From: Hydrogenedens sp964549105
Lineage (GTDB): Bacteria > Hydrogenedentota > Hydrogenedentia > Hydrogenedentales > Hydrogenedentaceae
NCBI GenBank assembly: GCA_964549105.1
Contig: CAZJTZ010000012.1
Location: 1-64,000, forward strand
DNA length: 64,000 nucleotides
Reading direction: 5' to 3'
Position 1 is the first letter of the stretch; every line of letters starts with the position of its first letter. The translations under genes and the position numbers were made by a program. This document shows, one piece after another, positions 35,978 through 44,822 of the stretch. The notes beneath the pieces are model-generated. The model was not told where the DNA came from. It was given only the letters and a program-made list of their open reading frames with translations, and did not search any database.

Positions 35978-37603
35978 TTAATTACCCTTTTTGCTTGTTG
36001 TCTTACCGTTTTTTTGGGCGTATTTATAAAGTTTGTATTCTATACTATCTATAAGTGCAGTAAAAGAAGCGGCAATAATATTTTCGGAAACGCCTACTGT
36101 GCACCATTGCTGATTTTCGTCGCTGGATTCAATAAATACACGAGTCGTGGCTTTTGTGGCTTGTTGTGCATCGAGAATGCGAACTTTATAATCTTCCAGA
36201 TGAACATTTTGCAATTCGGGATAGTAGGGTTCGAGTGCCTTACGAAGAGCATTATTTAAGGCGTCTACTGGTCCATCTCCATCGGATACGGTATGTGCGA
36301 TAGAGTTGTCAGGCAGTTGAATTTTTACAGTGGCTTCGGACTCCGAGTGTCGGTCCATTGCCCACTGGTTCACATGGGCATGGAAACTCAGCACATTAAA
36401 GGAAGGTTTATACAGTTCTAAAATTCTTAAAAGTTCTAATTCAAAAGAGGCATCTGCACCTTCAAATTCATAGCCCTCTGTTTCAAGTGCTTTTATGCGT
36501 TGAAGTAATTTTCGAAGTTGTGGGCTATCTTTATCGAGTTGAATGCCCAGTTCTTGAGCCTTCTGGATTAAATTGGCTCTCCCTGAAAGTTCACTTACGG
36601 TAATATGTGTAAGATTTCCCACCCATTCTGGGTTGATATGTTCATAACTGGCCTTTGCCTTTCGCACAGCGTCAGCATGCATCCCCGCTTTATGGGTAAA
36701 AGCATCTCGTCCTACATAGGGGTCTGTTTCTCTCGGCGCTACATTTGCAAGTTCAGCAATGATATGCGCTGTATAAGTCAATTTCCTCATTTGTTCCTCT
36801 TGAATAACCTCAAATCCCATCTTAAATTGAAGGTTGGGTATTAAGGTGCAGATATTTGCATTTCCCGTGCGTTCACCATAACCATTGATAGTCCCTTGAA
36901 CATGCCTTGCCCCAGCATAAACGGCAGAAAGACTATTTGCAACAGCACAACCGGTATCGTTATGAGTATGAATACCTATCTGCGTGCCTGGAAAAGTGTT
37001 AACGACCTGACTCGTAATCTTTTCTATTTGATGGGGCAAATGTCCTCCATTGGTATCACAAAGCACTAATAAATCAGCACCATTATTTAGGGCTACTTCC
37101 AGAGTCTGCAAAGCATAATCAGGATTCAGGTCATACCCATCAAAAAAGTGTTCTGCATCTAAAAAAACTTTTCTGCCAAATTTTTTGAGATAGGAAACAG
37201 ACTCCTCTATTAGTCTCAAGTTTTCGGCTAATGAAATTCCAAGAACTTCGGTTGCATGAAGTTCAGAAGACTTGGCAAAGATGGTTATAATCTCTGTTTC
37301 TGTTTGTAGTAGTGCATTAATATTTGGGTCCTTTTCAACAGCAACTTTCGGATGCCGAGTACTACCAAAAGCAACAATTTTCGAGTGTTTCAAATTCAAC
37401 TGTTTTGCCTTGTTAAAAACCAGTTCTGCCTTTGGATTAGACGCAGGTTGACCTGCTTCAATGTAATGGATACCCAAGTCGTCTAATATCTGGATAACAC
37501 GAATCTGGTCGTCCATAGAAAACTTGATGCCTGGACCTTGTGCACCATCTCGTAAAGTCGTATCATAGATTTCAACTTTTTCTTTTTGTGTAAAACTACT
37601 CAT
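35978..37603 (-). CDS. cimA: Citramalate synthase
   Basis: A 541-aa enzyme of the DRE-TIM/LeuA family, of the CimA type: (R)-citramalate from pyruvate and acetyl-CoA, the threonine-independent start of isoleucine synthesis. Motifs: EIYDTTLRDGAQGPGIKFS at the N-terminus (DTTLRDG, metal-binding Asp), YIEAGQPASNPKAE, LCDTNGGHLPH, and IHTHNDTGCAVANSL. VNGYGERTGN is the HxH/GERxGN metal signature. A C-terminal LeuA-type allosteric domain (about 400-535) allows isoleucine feedback. CimA versus 2-isopropylmalate synthase: the length and the 'DTTLRDGAQ' start favour CimA. GTGGAG precedes the ATG. Confidence 0.9.
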   Translation of the reverse strand: MSSFTQKEKVEIYDTTLRDGAQGPGIKFSMDDQIRVIQILDDLGIHYIEAGQPASNPKAELVFNKAKQLNLKHSKIVAFGSTRHPKVAVEKDPNINALLQTETEIITIFAKSSELHATEVLGISLAENLRLIEESVSYLKKFGRKVFLDAEHFFDGYDLNPDYALQTLEVALNNGADLLVLCDTNGGHLPHQIEKITSQVVNTFPGTQIGIHTHNDTGCAVANSLSAVYAGARHVQGTINGYGERTGNANICTLIPNLQFKMGFEVIQEEQMRKLTYTAHIIAELANVAPRETDPYVGRDAFTHKAGMHADAVRKAKASYEHINPEWVGNLTHITVSELSGRANLIQKAQELGIQLDKDSPQLRKLLQRIKALETEGYEFEGADASFELELLRILELYKPSFNVLSFHAHVNQWAMDRHSESEATVKIQLPDNSIAHTVSDGDGPVDALNNALRKALEPYYPELQNVHLEDYKVRILDAQQATKATTRVFIESSDENQQWCTVGVSENIIAASFTALIDSIEYKLYKYAQKNGKTTSKKGN

Positions 37604-37695
37604 TTTTAAATCTCCACTGTGATTAAATGTATATTATATTACGAAACAAAAGAGATAAGGTTTATTACACTACAATATTGATAGGAAGTTTAGTT

Positions 37696-38922
37696 TCATA
37701 TATAGAAGGGCATCCCCGTAAGGAACTTTTTGATTAATTCGTGGGCTTCTGAGTAATAGATACCAGTTTTTTGTGCTGAAAATTCATGATATTCAGAAAC
37801 GCCCATAGGCTCAATACCCGCACCACACATTGCAAAAGGGACCGCACCCGTAGCATGAGTCCGTGTAGATAGTGCCGTAATATGGTCAGGTGCTACCAAC
37901 AAACGAATTTCCTCAGGGGATTGTTTTACATACTCCAAAGCAGGTCTGACAATCTTTTCGTCAAAATCTTCAATGGATTTAATCTTTAACTTTAAGTTCC
38001 CTTGATGAGCAGACTCGTCGGGTGCTTCAATATGCACATAGGCAAAATCAACATGCGAAAGGGCATTCAACGCAGTATCAATTTTCCCTTGATAGTTCGT
38101 GTCAATCCAACCTGTGGCTCCGGGCACATCTATAGATTCCAGACCTGCACAAATGCCGATTCCTTTTACCAGGTCTACGGCAGATACAACTACACCTGTC
38201 AGGTTAAACAGTTCCTTGTATGTCTTTATCTCAGGTGTTCTGCCCTGCCCCCATAACCAGAACGAATTGGGTTCAGGTTCTCCTTGCTGGACTCGTTCTC
38301 TGGCAACTGGATGTTGAGGTAGTAATTTTTGGGAAACCAGCATAATAGATTGTATAAGCGATTCTGCCGGTCCTGTAGGTAAATGCTCCCTCCACGCCTG
38401 ACCTGTAATATCATGCGGAGGGGTGCAATAGGTCTTTTCTAAATCCTCAACGGAGCAATCCTCTTTTGTATCAATTATTGCAAGGTGTCGGTAACTTACG
38501 CCAGGATAAAAATGAACCGGGAACTCATTTCCCAACGCTTTACCCATATCCTGTATCAACACAGACGCTAATTCTGTAGGAATATGTCCTGATGTAAAGT
38601 CATACATCTTACCGTCTTGTAAAGATACAATATTACAGCGAAATGCTACTTGTGATGAGTTCAGACGAATCCCCTGTCTTGCCGCTTCCAGAGGTGCTCT
38701 ACCAGTAAAACAGTCGCGAGGATTAAATCCAAATAATGAGAGATTACCAATATCACTTCCAGGGGGCAAGCCCTCCGGAATAGGACAAAACAAACCCACC
38801 CTCCCCCGTTGAGCAACTTCGTCCATCGCCGGGGTATGAGCTACCTGTATCGGAGTTTTCCCGTTCAGCTCTGGAATGGGATAATCTGCCATCCCATCAC
38901 CTACAAGTATAAGATATTTCAT
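37696..38922 (-). CDS. apgM: ApgM-type cofactor-independent phosphoglycerate mutase (or proposed homoserine kinase)
   Basis: A 408-aa enzyme of the archaeal-type iPGM subgroup in the alkaline phosphatase superfamily. The N-terminus MKYLILVGDGMADYP has the metal-binding Asp; GSDIGNLSLFGFNP contains the nucleophile Ser; TGRAPLEAA follows; HIEAPDESAHQG and APDHITALSTRTH carry the other ligands. The family interconverts 3- and 2-phosphoglycerate. A bacterial branch was proposed, on gene-neighbourhood grounds, to be a homoserine kinase (TIGR02535 as I recall). Location 92 nt upstream of cimA (branched-chain amino acids) fits that alternative. AAGG precedes the ATG. Confidence 0.85.
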   Translation of the reverse strand: MKYLILVGDGMADYPIPELNGKTPIQVAHTPAMDEVAQRGRVGLFCPIPEGLPPGSDIGNLSLFGFNPRDCFTGRAPLEAARQGIRLNSSQVAFRCNIVSLQDGKMYDFTSGHIPTELASVLIQDMGKALGNEFPVHFYPGVSYRHLAIIDTKEDCSVEDLEKTYCTPPHDITGQAWREHLPTGPAESLIQSIMLVSQKLLPQHPVARERVQQGEPEPNSFWLWGQGRTPEIKTYKELFNLTGVVVSAVDLVKGIGICAGLESIDVPGATGWIDTNYQGKIDTALNALSHVDFAYVHIEAPDESAHQGNLKLKIKSIEDFDEKIVRPALEYVKQSPEEIRLLVAPDHITALSTRTHATGAVPFAMCGAGIEPMGVSEYHEFSAQKTGIYYSEAHELIKKFLTGMPFYI

Positions 38923-39118
38923 ATACCGTACCTTAGAAAATAAATATTCCTATCACATAGAAAATCGGAGAAAATACAATTCACAAATAAACATCCCTAA
39001 TTTAATATGTATATTATTATAGCAAAATATAGGTAACTGAAAGAAAAGCATAAGGTTTCCGTAATATAAAATACTCCTCTATAAAATCATTAAAGGAACA
39101 TTTAAAAATAATTATACC

Positions 39119-39196
39119 CCTTTTCTCCAGAAGAGTTATGAGAAGATAGGTCTTATAGAACAAATAAAACGGATATAATATATGGAGAATTACCCT
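39119..39196. repeat. Composite nonamer element, copy 2
   Basis: This copy aligns with 33990-34060: CTCCAGAAGAGTTATGAGAA, then AGGTCTTAT, AGAACAAAT, AAAACGGAT and ATAATATAT (39148-39183), then GGAGAATTACCCT. The palindrome at its left end is degenerate here. The similarity is visible over the whole length. Confidence 0.65.
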
Positions 39197-39314
39197 TCGG
39201 ACATTTTTTAACCATACCCATCTGGTAAGGCTACTCTTTAGGCGGGTTTTTGGGAGGAAGCATTATGCTGTTGTGGACACACCTTACGACAAGCAATTAT
39301 CCTTAACTTTATAT

Positions 39315-39341
39315 AAGACTTATTGGACCTACAGAACAAAA
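39315..39341. repeat. Three 9-bp units of the nonamer family
   Basis: AAGACTTAT, TGGACCTAC and AGAACAAAA abut, followed by AACCGCATATAA, similar to the right half of the element at 39119-39196 (AGAACAAAT-AAAACGGAT-ATAA). This is probably a third, shortened copy of the composite element. Confidence 0.45.
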
Positions 39342-39435
39342 AACCGCATATAAAAAGTCTCTGCATTGTCCTGAGTAAAAAAATAAGTTGATTATGATTT
39401 AGTGTGAATTTTCAAATAGTAATATTATTCCAAGC

Positions 39436-39449
39436 GTGGAAATTTCCAC
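39436..39449. promoter_or_regulatory. 14-bp palindrome, candidate activator site for the pilin promoter
   Basis: GTGGAAATTTCCAC is a perfect palindrome, and a further half-site GTGGA lies at 39454. It sits about 140 bp upstream of the predicted transcription start of the sigma-54 promoter, the usual distance for a bacterial enhancer-binding protein site (PilR-like). No binding protein is known from this window. Confidence 0.45.
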
Positions 39450-39555
39450 ACCCGTGGACTTCGTAAATCAAAATTTATTTGTATACCAAATAATAAATAA
39501 TTATAACTTATTTTATTTCAATATCTTAATTATATAAGTATTTTTTTGTTTTTTA

Positions 39556-39571
39556 TGGCATATTATTTGCT
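39556..39571 (+). promoter_or_regulatory. Sigma-54 promoter of the pilin-like operon
   Basis: TGGCATATTATTTGCT matches the sigma-54 consensus TGGCAY-N5-TTGCW with the GG and GC exactly 12 bases apart. Transcription should start near 39582, leaving about 18 nt with TTAGGA before the ATG at 39600. Pilin genes are often sigma-54 dependent through PilS/PilR, so the location supports the call. Confidence 0.75.
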
Positions 39572-39599
39572 TTATTCAAATTAGTTTAGGATTTATAAT

Positions 39600-40037
39600 A
39601 TGATTAAAATAATGAAAATAATAAGAAATAGCAATAGACAAGAGAGGGGTATGACTCTTGTTGAGTTGATGTTTGCCGCGGGTATATTAGCGTTCGTATT
39701 AAGCATGATTTTTACATCTGTTATATCCGTTGGTGTCAATCATGAGATACATACCCAAAGACTACAAGCAGAAAGCGCAGTTAACGAAGTATTAGACCAA
39801 ATCAGTCGAACGGATGCCTCACAAATTTTAAGTTTTCAACCAGATGTTGTTCTTCTCCCCGGAAATAGTGCTGTTCTCCAGATTGAAGCGGTTACTGCGG
39901 ATGGCTTAAACATATCTATTCCAAGCGCGGATCAGGTCTCTCTACCTAATCCTGTAGAAATTCGCGTGATACTATCCTGGCAAACAGACCGAGGATATAC
40001 AATAACGAAAAGGGCTTCTACCTATGTTTCCAACTAA
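39600..40037 (+). CDS. Type IV pilin-like minor prepilin (PilV/GspI-like)
   Basis: A 145-aa prepilin. The leader ends with the PilD cleavage/methylation site RG|MTLVEL (Glu5 present), followed by the hydrophobic helix MFAAGILAFVLSMIF. The rest is short and beta-rich. A prepilin peptidase would process it, and it would insert in the inner membrane to seed a type IV pilus or type II secretion pseudopilus. First gene of a four-gene rightward operon. The start is the ATG 18 nt after the predicted sigma-54 transcription start; another ATG, 12 nt downstream, is possible. Confidence 0.88.
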   Translation: MIKIMKIIRNSNRQERGMTLVELMFAAGILAFVLSMIFTSVISVGVNHEIHTQRLQAESAVNEVLDQISRTDASQILSFQPDVVLLPGNSAVLQIEAVTADGLNISIPSADQVSLPNPVEIRVILSWQTDRGYTITKRASTYVSN

Positions 40038-40650
40038 AAAATACAAATTGGGTATGACACTTATTGAGTTGACCATGACGGTTGGACTGATGGCAGTTGT
40101 AATGGGTTCTTTATTTACTTTGTCTTTAAGTCTAAATGATACTGTTCAAACTTATAACGCAACTATGACCGCAACAGATGAGGCTCGTCATGCCTTGTAT
40201 GTTCTAATTCCGCGTCTATCTCAGGCATCTCGTCAAACCATAAATTGGAACGAACTACCTGGAGAAGTTTTGAGATTCCGTATGCCCACAGATTTAGATG
40301 GCAATGGTAGTTGCGTGGATGTAGGCGGGAACCTCGAATTAGGGGATACCATCACCATTCAACGAGATACAGAGGACATTAATGGAGACGGTTTAACAAA
40401 TAACCAGTTAGTTATGGTTCAGGGGAATAATGTTACTGTGCTTGCAAATCATGTATTCAGCCCACCGGAACCCGGAAATCCTGATGGCTCTTTTACTGAT
40501 ACCAATGGAAACGGCAGATGGGACCGGGGCTTTTCTATTGTTTCGCAGGACAATACCCTCCAAATTATCATTGACACACTTGGGCGGTCCCGGCGTGGAC
40601 ACCAATTTGTTATACATGTAGAAGAACGCATAACACCAAGGAACCCGTAA
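40024..40650 (+). CDS. Minor prepilin (PilW/GspJ-like)
   Basis: A 208-aa prepilin overlapping the previous gene by 14 nt. The processing site is LG|MTLIEL with Glu5, then TMTVGLMAVVMGSLFTLSL. Three Asp/Asn/Gly-rich loops look like calcium sites: DLDGNGSCVD, DINGDGLTNN and DTNGNGRWD. Calcium binding in pseudopilins such as GspG and GspK stabilises the tip, so a tip role is likely. Overlap with its neighbour shows translational coupling. Confidence 0.88.
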   Translation: MFPTKKYKLGMTLIELTMTVGLMAVVMGSLFTLSLSLNDTVQTYNATMTATDEARHALYVLIPRLSQASRQTINWNELPGEVLRFRMPTDLDGNGSCVDVGGNLELGDTITIQRDTEDINGDGLTNNQLVMVQGNNVTVLANHVFSPPEPGNPDGSFTDTNGNGRWDRGFSIVSQDNTLQIIIDTLGRSRRGHQFVIHVEERITPRNP

Positions 40651-40665
40651 AGGGGGGATATATCC

Positions 40666-42402
40666 ATGCTTGCAAGAGGAAGAAAAAAATTACCCAAACC
40701 TCCTCAAAAAGAACAAGGGATGGCAATGATTGTTGCCTTAATTTTTGTGGTAGTTTCCATTGCTCTATTGAGTACCCTTTCTGTTCAAATCATAAATCAA
40801 AATTTGCAGCAGAACCGTTATAGCGATTTTCGTGATGCCTTTTGGGGTGCAGTATCTGCGGTACAGGAAAGCAAAGGTTCTATTGAGTTTGGAGGAAATG
40901 GTTTTGTTGGTGTTGATGATTGGACCCCCTCATATAATCAAAACAATGAACCGATACTTCCTTCTTTTGACGACCCTTCTGTAACCCCACTGACATTATC
41001 GTCAGACCCGAGTATTCAATATTTTGCAGTTGCAATTCCATGGGAAACAGATAACTTTGATAACAATGGAGATGGCTTGATTGACGACATTACCGAACAG
41101 GATATGGTAACTATATACGCAGTTGCACAGAAAAATTCGACCGTACGCAGGTTAGAGGTTATTACTGATTTAACCGATGTAAATGTCTGGCAAAATGCCA
41201 TCTTTGCAGGGAACGGTCAAGCAGGCAATGTCGTAAATGGAAATGTAAGTATCCACGGGTCTGTGCATATTTTGGGGCTTAACCTTCTACCGGGCAATCC
41301 TGCTATTATCGCATTAGACCTGAGTGGTACCGCTCTCATCCATAATAATTATCAGGGTGTTCCTCTTGAATTACAACAGAGAATTCCACCCTTACCCACA
41401 ACTTTTTTTGATGGAGAAACGGTAGATACCTTAAATGCAAAACTTCGGGTTAAGCGTGGACTGGTAGGGCTTTCAGGTAATTCCGAAGTAGGTGAACCGC
41501 ATGTAAATGGAAATAGTTGGAAAGAGACCATGGACGGCACTTATGTAAATGATGGTTGGACAGGGAATCAAGTTATACCAGATGGTGGACGGGGAACTCC
41601 AAAAAATGTATTTAGCGATAATGGTTGGAATGAACTTTACGACCTTGGCAATAAGGTTAATTTTCCACTGCTAACTGATGATTGGAGAGAACCTGATGGC
41701 TCAAAGATAACGAACCCGACCGCAGGTAGATGGTATACCGTCGAGGAATATTTTTCCCAGGTTTTATTGGCAGACCCTGTTAATCCTAATGATGGGGTAT
41801 ATAATGGAAATATAACCTTAAATGCAAAGGGGAGTAAACTCTTTTGGGACGCCACCACGGGAACCTATCTTAGCGGCTCTCTTCCTCCATCCTTACCGCC
41901 CAGTGACCATGATTACATCTGGTTTGACCCCACTACCAATGTGTTAAGAATAAACGGACAAGTTCGTATTAATGGAAATCTCACATTTACCGGAGGAGGC
42001 AATGACAAAACGATAAATTATAGTGGAAGAGCGGCTCTTCTCGTTTACGGTGATGTAACTATTGATACCAACCTTGTAACTTGCAATAATGGGAACCCGA
42101 ACAATACTACAAATAGTTATCCTGTAAACAATGTCTTGGGGATAATGAGTTCACAATCCATGTATATCGGCAATACCTCACAGTGCGATATTATGGGTGC
42201 TTTCTATGCACAAAATATGATAAAAATTTCAAAGCAGACAAATGTGATGGGCACTATTGTTGGAGGTTATTTCGATATGGGTTCACAAGTGCCCAACATC
42301 TACCAGGTCCCTTCTCTGGCAGACAACCTGCCTTATGGAATGATTGGAAACTATCCTATTACTACATTGGAACAAGTCGGATGGCGTGAATTAGGCATTT
42401 AA
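40666..42402 (+). CDS. PilX-like pilus assembly protein
   Basis: A 578-aa protein with an N-terminal PilX-type segment: EQGMAMIVALIFVVVSIALL (a type III-like prepilin leader and membrane helix), followed by a large periplasmic part. An EF-hand-like loop DNNGDGLIDD is near residue 133. The C-terminal half has repeated parallel-beta motifs (VRINGNLTFTGG, ALLVYGDVTIDT, MGAFYAQNMIKISKQTNVMGTI), common in large PilX-like or polymer-forming surface proteins. AAAGGGGGGAT is 8 nt upstream of the ATG. Probably the large tip/adhesin partner of the two minor prepilins. Confidence 0.8.
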   Translation: MLARGRKKLPKPPQKEQGMAMIVALIFVVVSIALLSTLSVQIINQNLQQNRYSDFRDAFWGAVSAVQESKGSIEFGGNGFVGVDDWTPSYNQNNEPILPSFDDPSVTPLTLSSDPSIQYFAVAIPWETDNFDNNGDGLIDDITEQDMVTIYAVAQKNSTVRRLEVITDLTDVNVWQNAIFAGNGQAGNVVNGNVSIHGSVHILGLNLLPGNPAIIALDLSGTALIHNNYQGVPLELQQRIPPLPTTFFDGETVDTLNAKLRVKRGLVGLSGNSEVGEPHVNGNSWKETMDGTYVNDGWTGNQVIPDGGRGTPKNVFSDNGWNELYDLGNKVNFPLLTDDWREPDGSKITNPTAGRWYTVEEYFSQVLLADPVNPNDGVYNGNITLNAKGSKLFWDATTGTYLSGSLPPSLPPSDHDYIWFDPTTNVLRINGQVRINGNLTFTGGGNDKTINYSGRAALLVYGDVTIDTNLVTCNNGNPNNTTNSYPVNNVLGIMSSQSMYIGNTSQCDIMGAFYAQNMIKISKQTNVMGTIVGGYFDMGSQVPNIYQVPSLADNLPYGMIGNYPITTLEQVGWRELGI

Positions 42403-42427
42403 TCAATAATTATAAAAGGTAATCATA

Positions 42428-42988
42428 ATGAGTCAATCTATCATAGATAAAAAACCAATTCTTCCCTCTTTATTAATTGTAGTTTCTATTGGTTTTATTC
42501 TTCTCGGAATTCTTGGTGCCACCATTTCAAACAAAACAGGAAAAACCGAGATACCTGAGCAAAAAAAGACTACTCCCCTTTCTCAAAAATTGAACACTAC
42601 ATCTGTATTAAACCCATCCTCTCAAAAAACCACGATTGACAATAAAATTCCAACAGATCTAAAAAATCCTGACCAGTTAATTGAATATTACCGTTCCCAG
42701 ATACAACAAAATCCACAGGCTCCGGAAGCACCAGCCTATCTGAGTGCAATAGGCAATCTTTACAAACAAAGAAAAATGGATTGTGCCAGTGCTATTCCTT
42801 ATTATGAGAAGATAGTTATTGATTATCCAGATTGGGAGGGGATTCGGACAATCTACCCAGAACTGGCTATGTGCTATGAATCAGTAAATGATTATCGTGG
42901 CAAGATATGGATTCATAAAGAAATGATGCGCCGATTCCCTCCTGATTCTCAGGAATACATCTACGCAAAAAATGCCCTCGGATTATAA
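42428..42988 (+). CDS. Membrane-anchored protein with TPR-like region
   Basis: A 186-aa protein, 25 nt after the PilX-like gene and last in the operon. A single membrane helix (about residues 14-34) is followed by a Thr/Pro/Ser linker and two or three TPR-like helices: YLSAIGNLYKQRKMDCASAIPYY, IYPELAMCYESVNDY and KEMMRRFPPDSQEY. No enzymatic motif. It might be a PilF/PilW-like assembly factor for this pilus system; that is inference from position. Confidence 0.7.
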   Translation: MSQSIIDKKPILPSLLIVVSIGFILLGILGATISNKTGKTEIPEQKKTTPLSQKLNTTSVLNPSSQKTTIDNKIPTDLKNPDQLIEYYRSQIQQNPQAPEAPAYLSAIGNLYKQRKMDCASAIPYYEKIVIDYPDWEGIRTIYPELAMCYESVNDYRGKIWIHKEMMRRFPPDSQEYIYAKNALGL

Positions 42989-43279
42989 TCCCTTTATATC
43001 ATTATCCTTTTACCTTCTTTTAGAACTATTTTAAATACTGCGAATGTTCGGTCTGAATAACCATTATTTCGTGGCACCTGCTTAAGAATAAATTGGTTGC
43101 TACTTAAAGTGGTATAAGATTTTTATTGACCAGAGTAAAAAGTAAAGGGTTATTTTTTCCCCTTATTTCGATTAATAAAATATCTTTTATTTTTCTTAGT
43201 ATCTGGATATATTATAATCAAGAATTTTTGCCAATACGCTGGTAAAAGACACATTCCTATTCTGAGAGAGATTGGGAGG

Positions 43280-44734
43280 TTATTCTCCTTTAATTCGATA
43301 TAGCTTTTTTAATGGGAATATTTCAGCCTTTCGAGGTTCTTGCGTCCTTATCGGGACTGGATAGTAGTCTATGGAATAAGTTTCTGGGGAAAGACATAAG
43401 TCAATATATCCATCCATCCAGACAAGTTCCTCCTCAGAAAAATAACCGTTTATGATTTCGTCCAACGAATCGGGATATCTCCCGTTTTTAGCATGGTATT
43501 GCTCCAGTAGAACGGTCAGGATTGAGCCATACAGTGTGCTTAACGCAGTATTATATTCTAAAAGCAGGTCTTGCCAAATTTTACCTGAATAAAACATCCA
43601 GAAGTTGGGTTCGTAACAAATTTTTCGTTTTCGCAGTGAGTTTATGTCCTTTATGGCATCGTAAAGTTTCCCTTTATTATAGAATACGGCATCTTCGAGG
43701 TCTTTCCAGGTAGAAGCCTCAAAGGTAGGGCGATGTTTGTCCATGCTTCTTGACATATCGTTGTAAGAAAGGAACATAGAGAATAACTTCGGCATCGTCT
43801 GGGCAAAATTGCCACGCATAAGGGTTTCGTGCTCCTTCACCATATAATCTTCAAAGAAAAACAGAGCCTTTTGATATGTTGTCCTAAAATCTTTTGACTT
43901 AACTTCATCTTTTATATTTAGTAACGAACATAGCAGGTCTTCATAAAAGGTGTCGGGAAGTGATGGATAGATAGCCACGGAACGAACCACAAACAAGAAA
44001 TGTTTTGCCATTATGGAATTAAAATTATAGGCGCCGTCAAAACAGACTAAAAATTGGTTAAATGTTTCCAGCCAATCCAATGCACTTTGATAATTTCCCT
44101 GCTCCAAATATATAAGGATATTTGCAAACTCAATAAGCAAAATATCCCATTCTGAAGATTTTGATGGGTCAGTTTTTGAAGGTCTGTAAGGAAGAAAAAA
44201 ATCCTTTTGGTTTGCTTTCTTAATATTGTTTAAAACATCCTGGGAATGACGGAGAAAATCAGTTTTCCAATCTTTTTCTGGGGTTATACAGGGGTTGGGT
44301 TTTTTTTTATCTTCTGTAGATACAGGAAATAAATATTCATACTTTGAATATTTATCAAATTCGTCCTGTATAAGTTGCTCCTTTACTAAAAATCTATACA
44401 ACATTGCAAAATCGTATCCTGAAAAGTGTTTGAGTCGCACTTTGTCGCTCTCAAATTGGAAATTCTCTGGACTTTTCCTGATATGAGCATACCATTGAAT
44501 TGGTTCAAAGTATCCACAGAATATTCTTCTGCCTATATTTAATGCCCCTTCAAAATAGATATATCCATTTTCACTGGACTTGGCTTTTTTAACTATTTCT
44601 TTATATTCAGGGCATATAGGCGGTGCAGTAAAGTATGCTCTTGCTACAAGCAATATAAATAAAGGCACAATCAAAATCACTATAAACAAAATAATGGTGC
44701 TTTTAAGTGGCCTTAATCCTTTTTTTCTAAACAT
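43280..44734 (-). CDS. Membrane-anchored protein of unknown function
   Basis: A 484-aa protein with one N-terminal membrane helix (about residues 13-32). The periplasmic part is helical and has no catalytic motif that I recognise. Near the C-terminus ALSTLYGSILTVLLEQYHAKNGRYPDSLDEI resembles a segment common in PVC and related bacteria (a helix, then 'G.YP.sL.eL'), which also occurs in prepilin-like C-terminal domains. GGGGAA precedes the ATG. It stands alone between the pilin operon (convergent) and the lipoprotein esterase. Real gene, unknown role. Confidence 0.75.
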   Translation of the reverse strand: MFRKKGLRPLKSTIILFIVILIVPLFILLVARAYFTAPPICPEYKEIVKKAKSSENGYIYFEGALNIGRRIFCGYFEPIQWYAHIRKSPENFQFESDKVRLKHFSGYDFAMLYRFLVKEQLIQDEFDKYSKYEYLFPVSTEDKKKPNPCITPEKDWKTDFLRHSQDVLNNIKKANQKDFFLPYRPSKTDPSKSSEWDILLIEFANILIYLEQGNYQSALDWLETFNQFLVCFDGAYNFNSIMAKHFLFVVRSVAIYPSLPDTFYEDLLCSLLNIKDEVKSKDFRTTYQKALFFFEDYMVKEHETLMRGNFAQTMPKLFSMFLSYNDMSRSMDKHRPTFEASTWKDLEDAVFYNKGKLYDAIKDINSLRKRKICYEPNFWMFYSGKIWQDLLLEYNTALSTLYGSILTVLLEQYHAKNGRYPDSLDEIINGYFSEEELVWMDGYIDLCLSPETYSIDYYPVPIRTQEPRKAEIFPLKKLYRIKGE

Positions 44735-44822
44735 TCGATATTTCCCCAGTAATTAAAATATATATTGCATACGAAATTTTGCTTAATTATATAAAAATTT
44801 AGTGTATTATCAATACATGCGG

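Larger units (their letters stand above)
38923..39599. other. Regulatory and repeat-bearing intergenic region
   Basis: The largest gap in the window (677 bp) between apgM (leftward) and the pilin operon (rightward). It has nonamer elements at 39119-39196 and 39315-39341, a 14-bp palindrome at 39436-39449 and a sigma-54 promoter at 39556-39571. I see no ORF of note or structured RNA. Confidence 0.6.
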
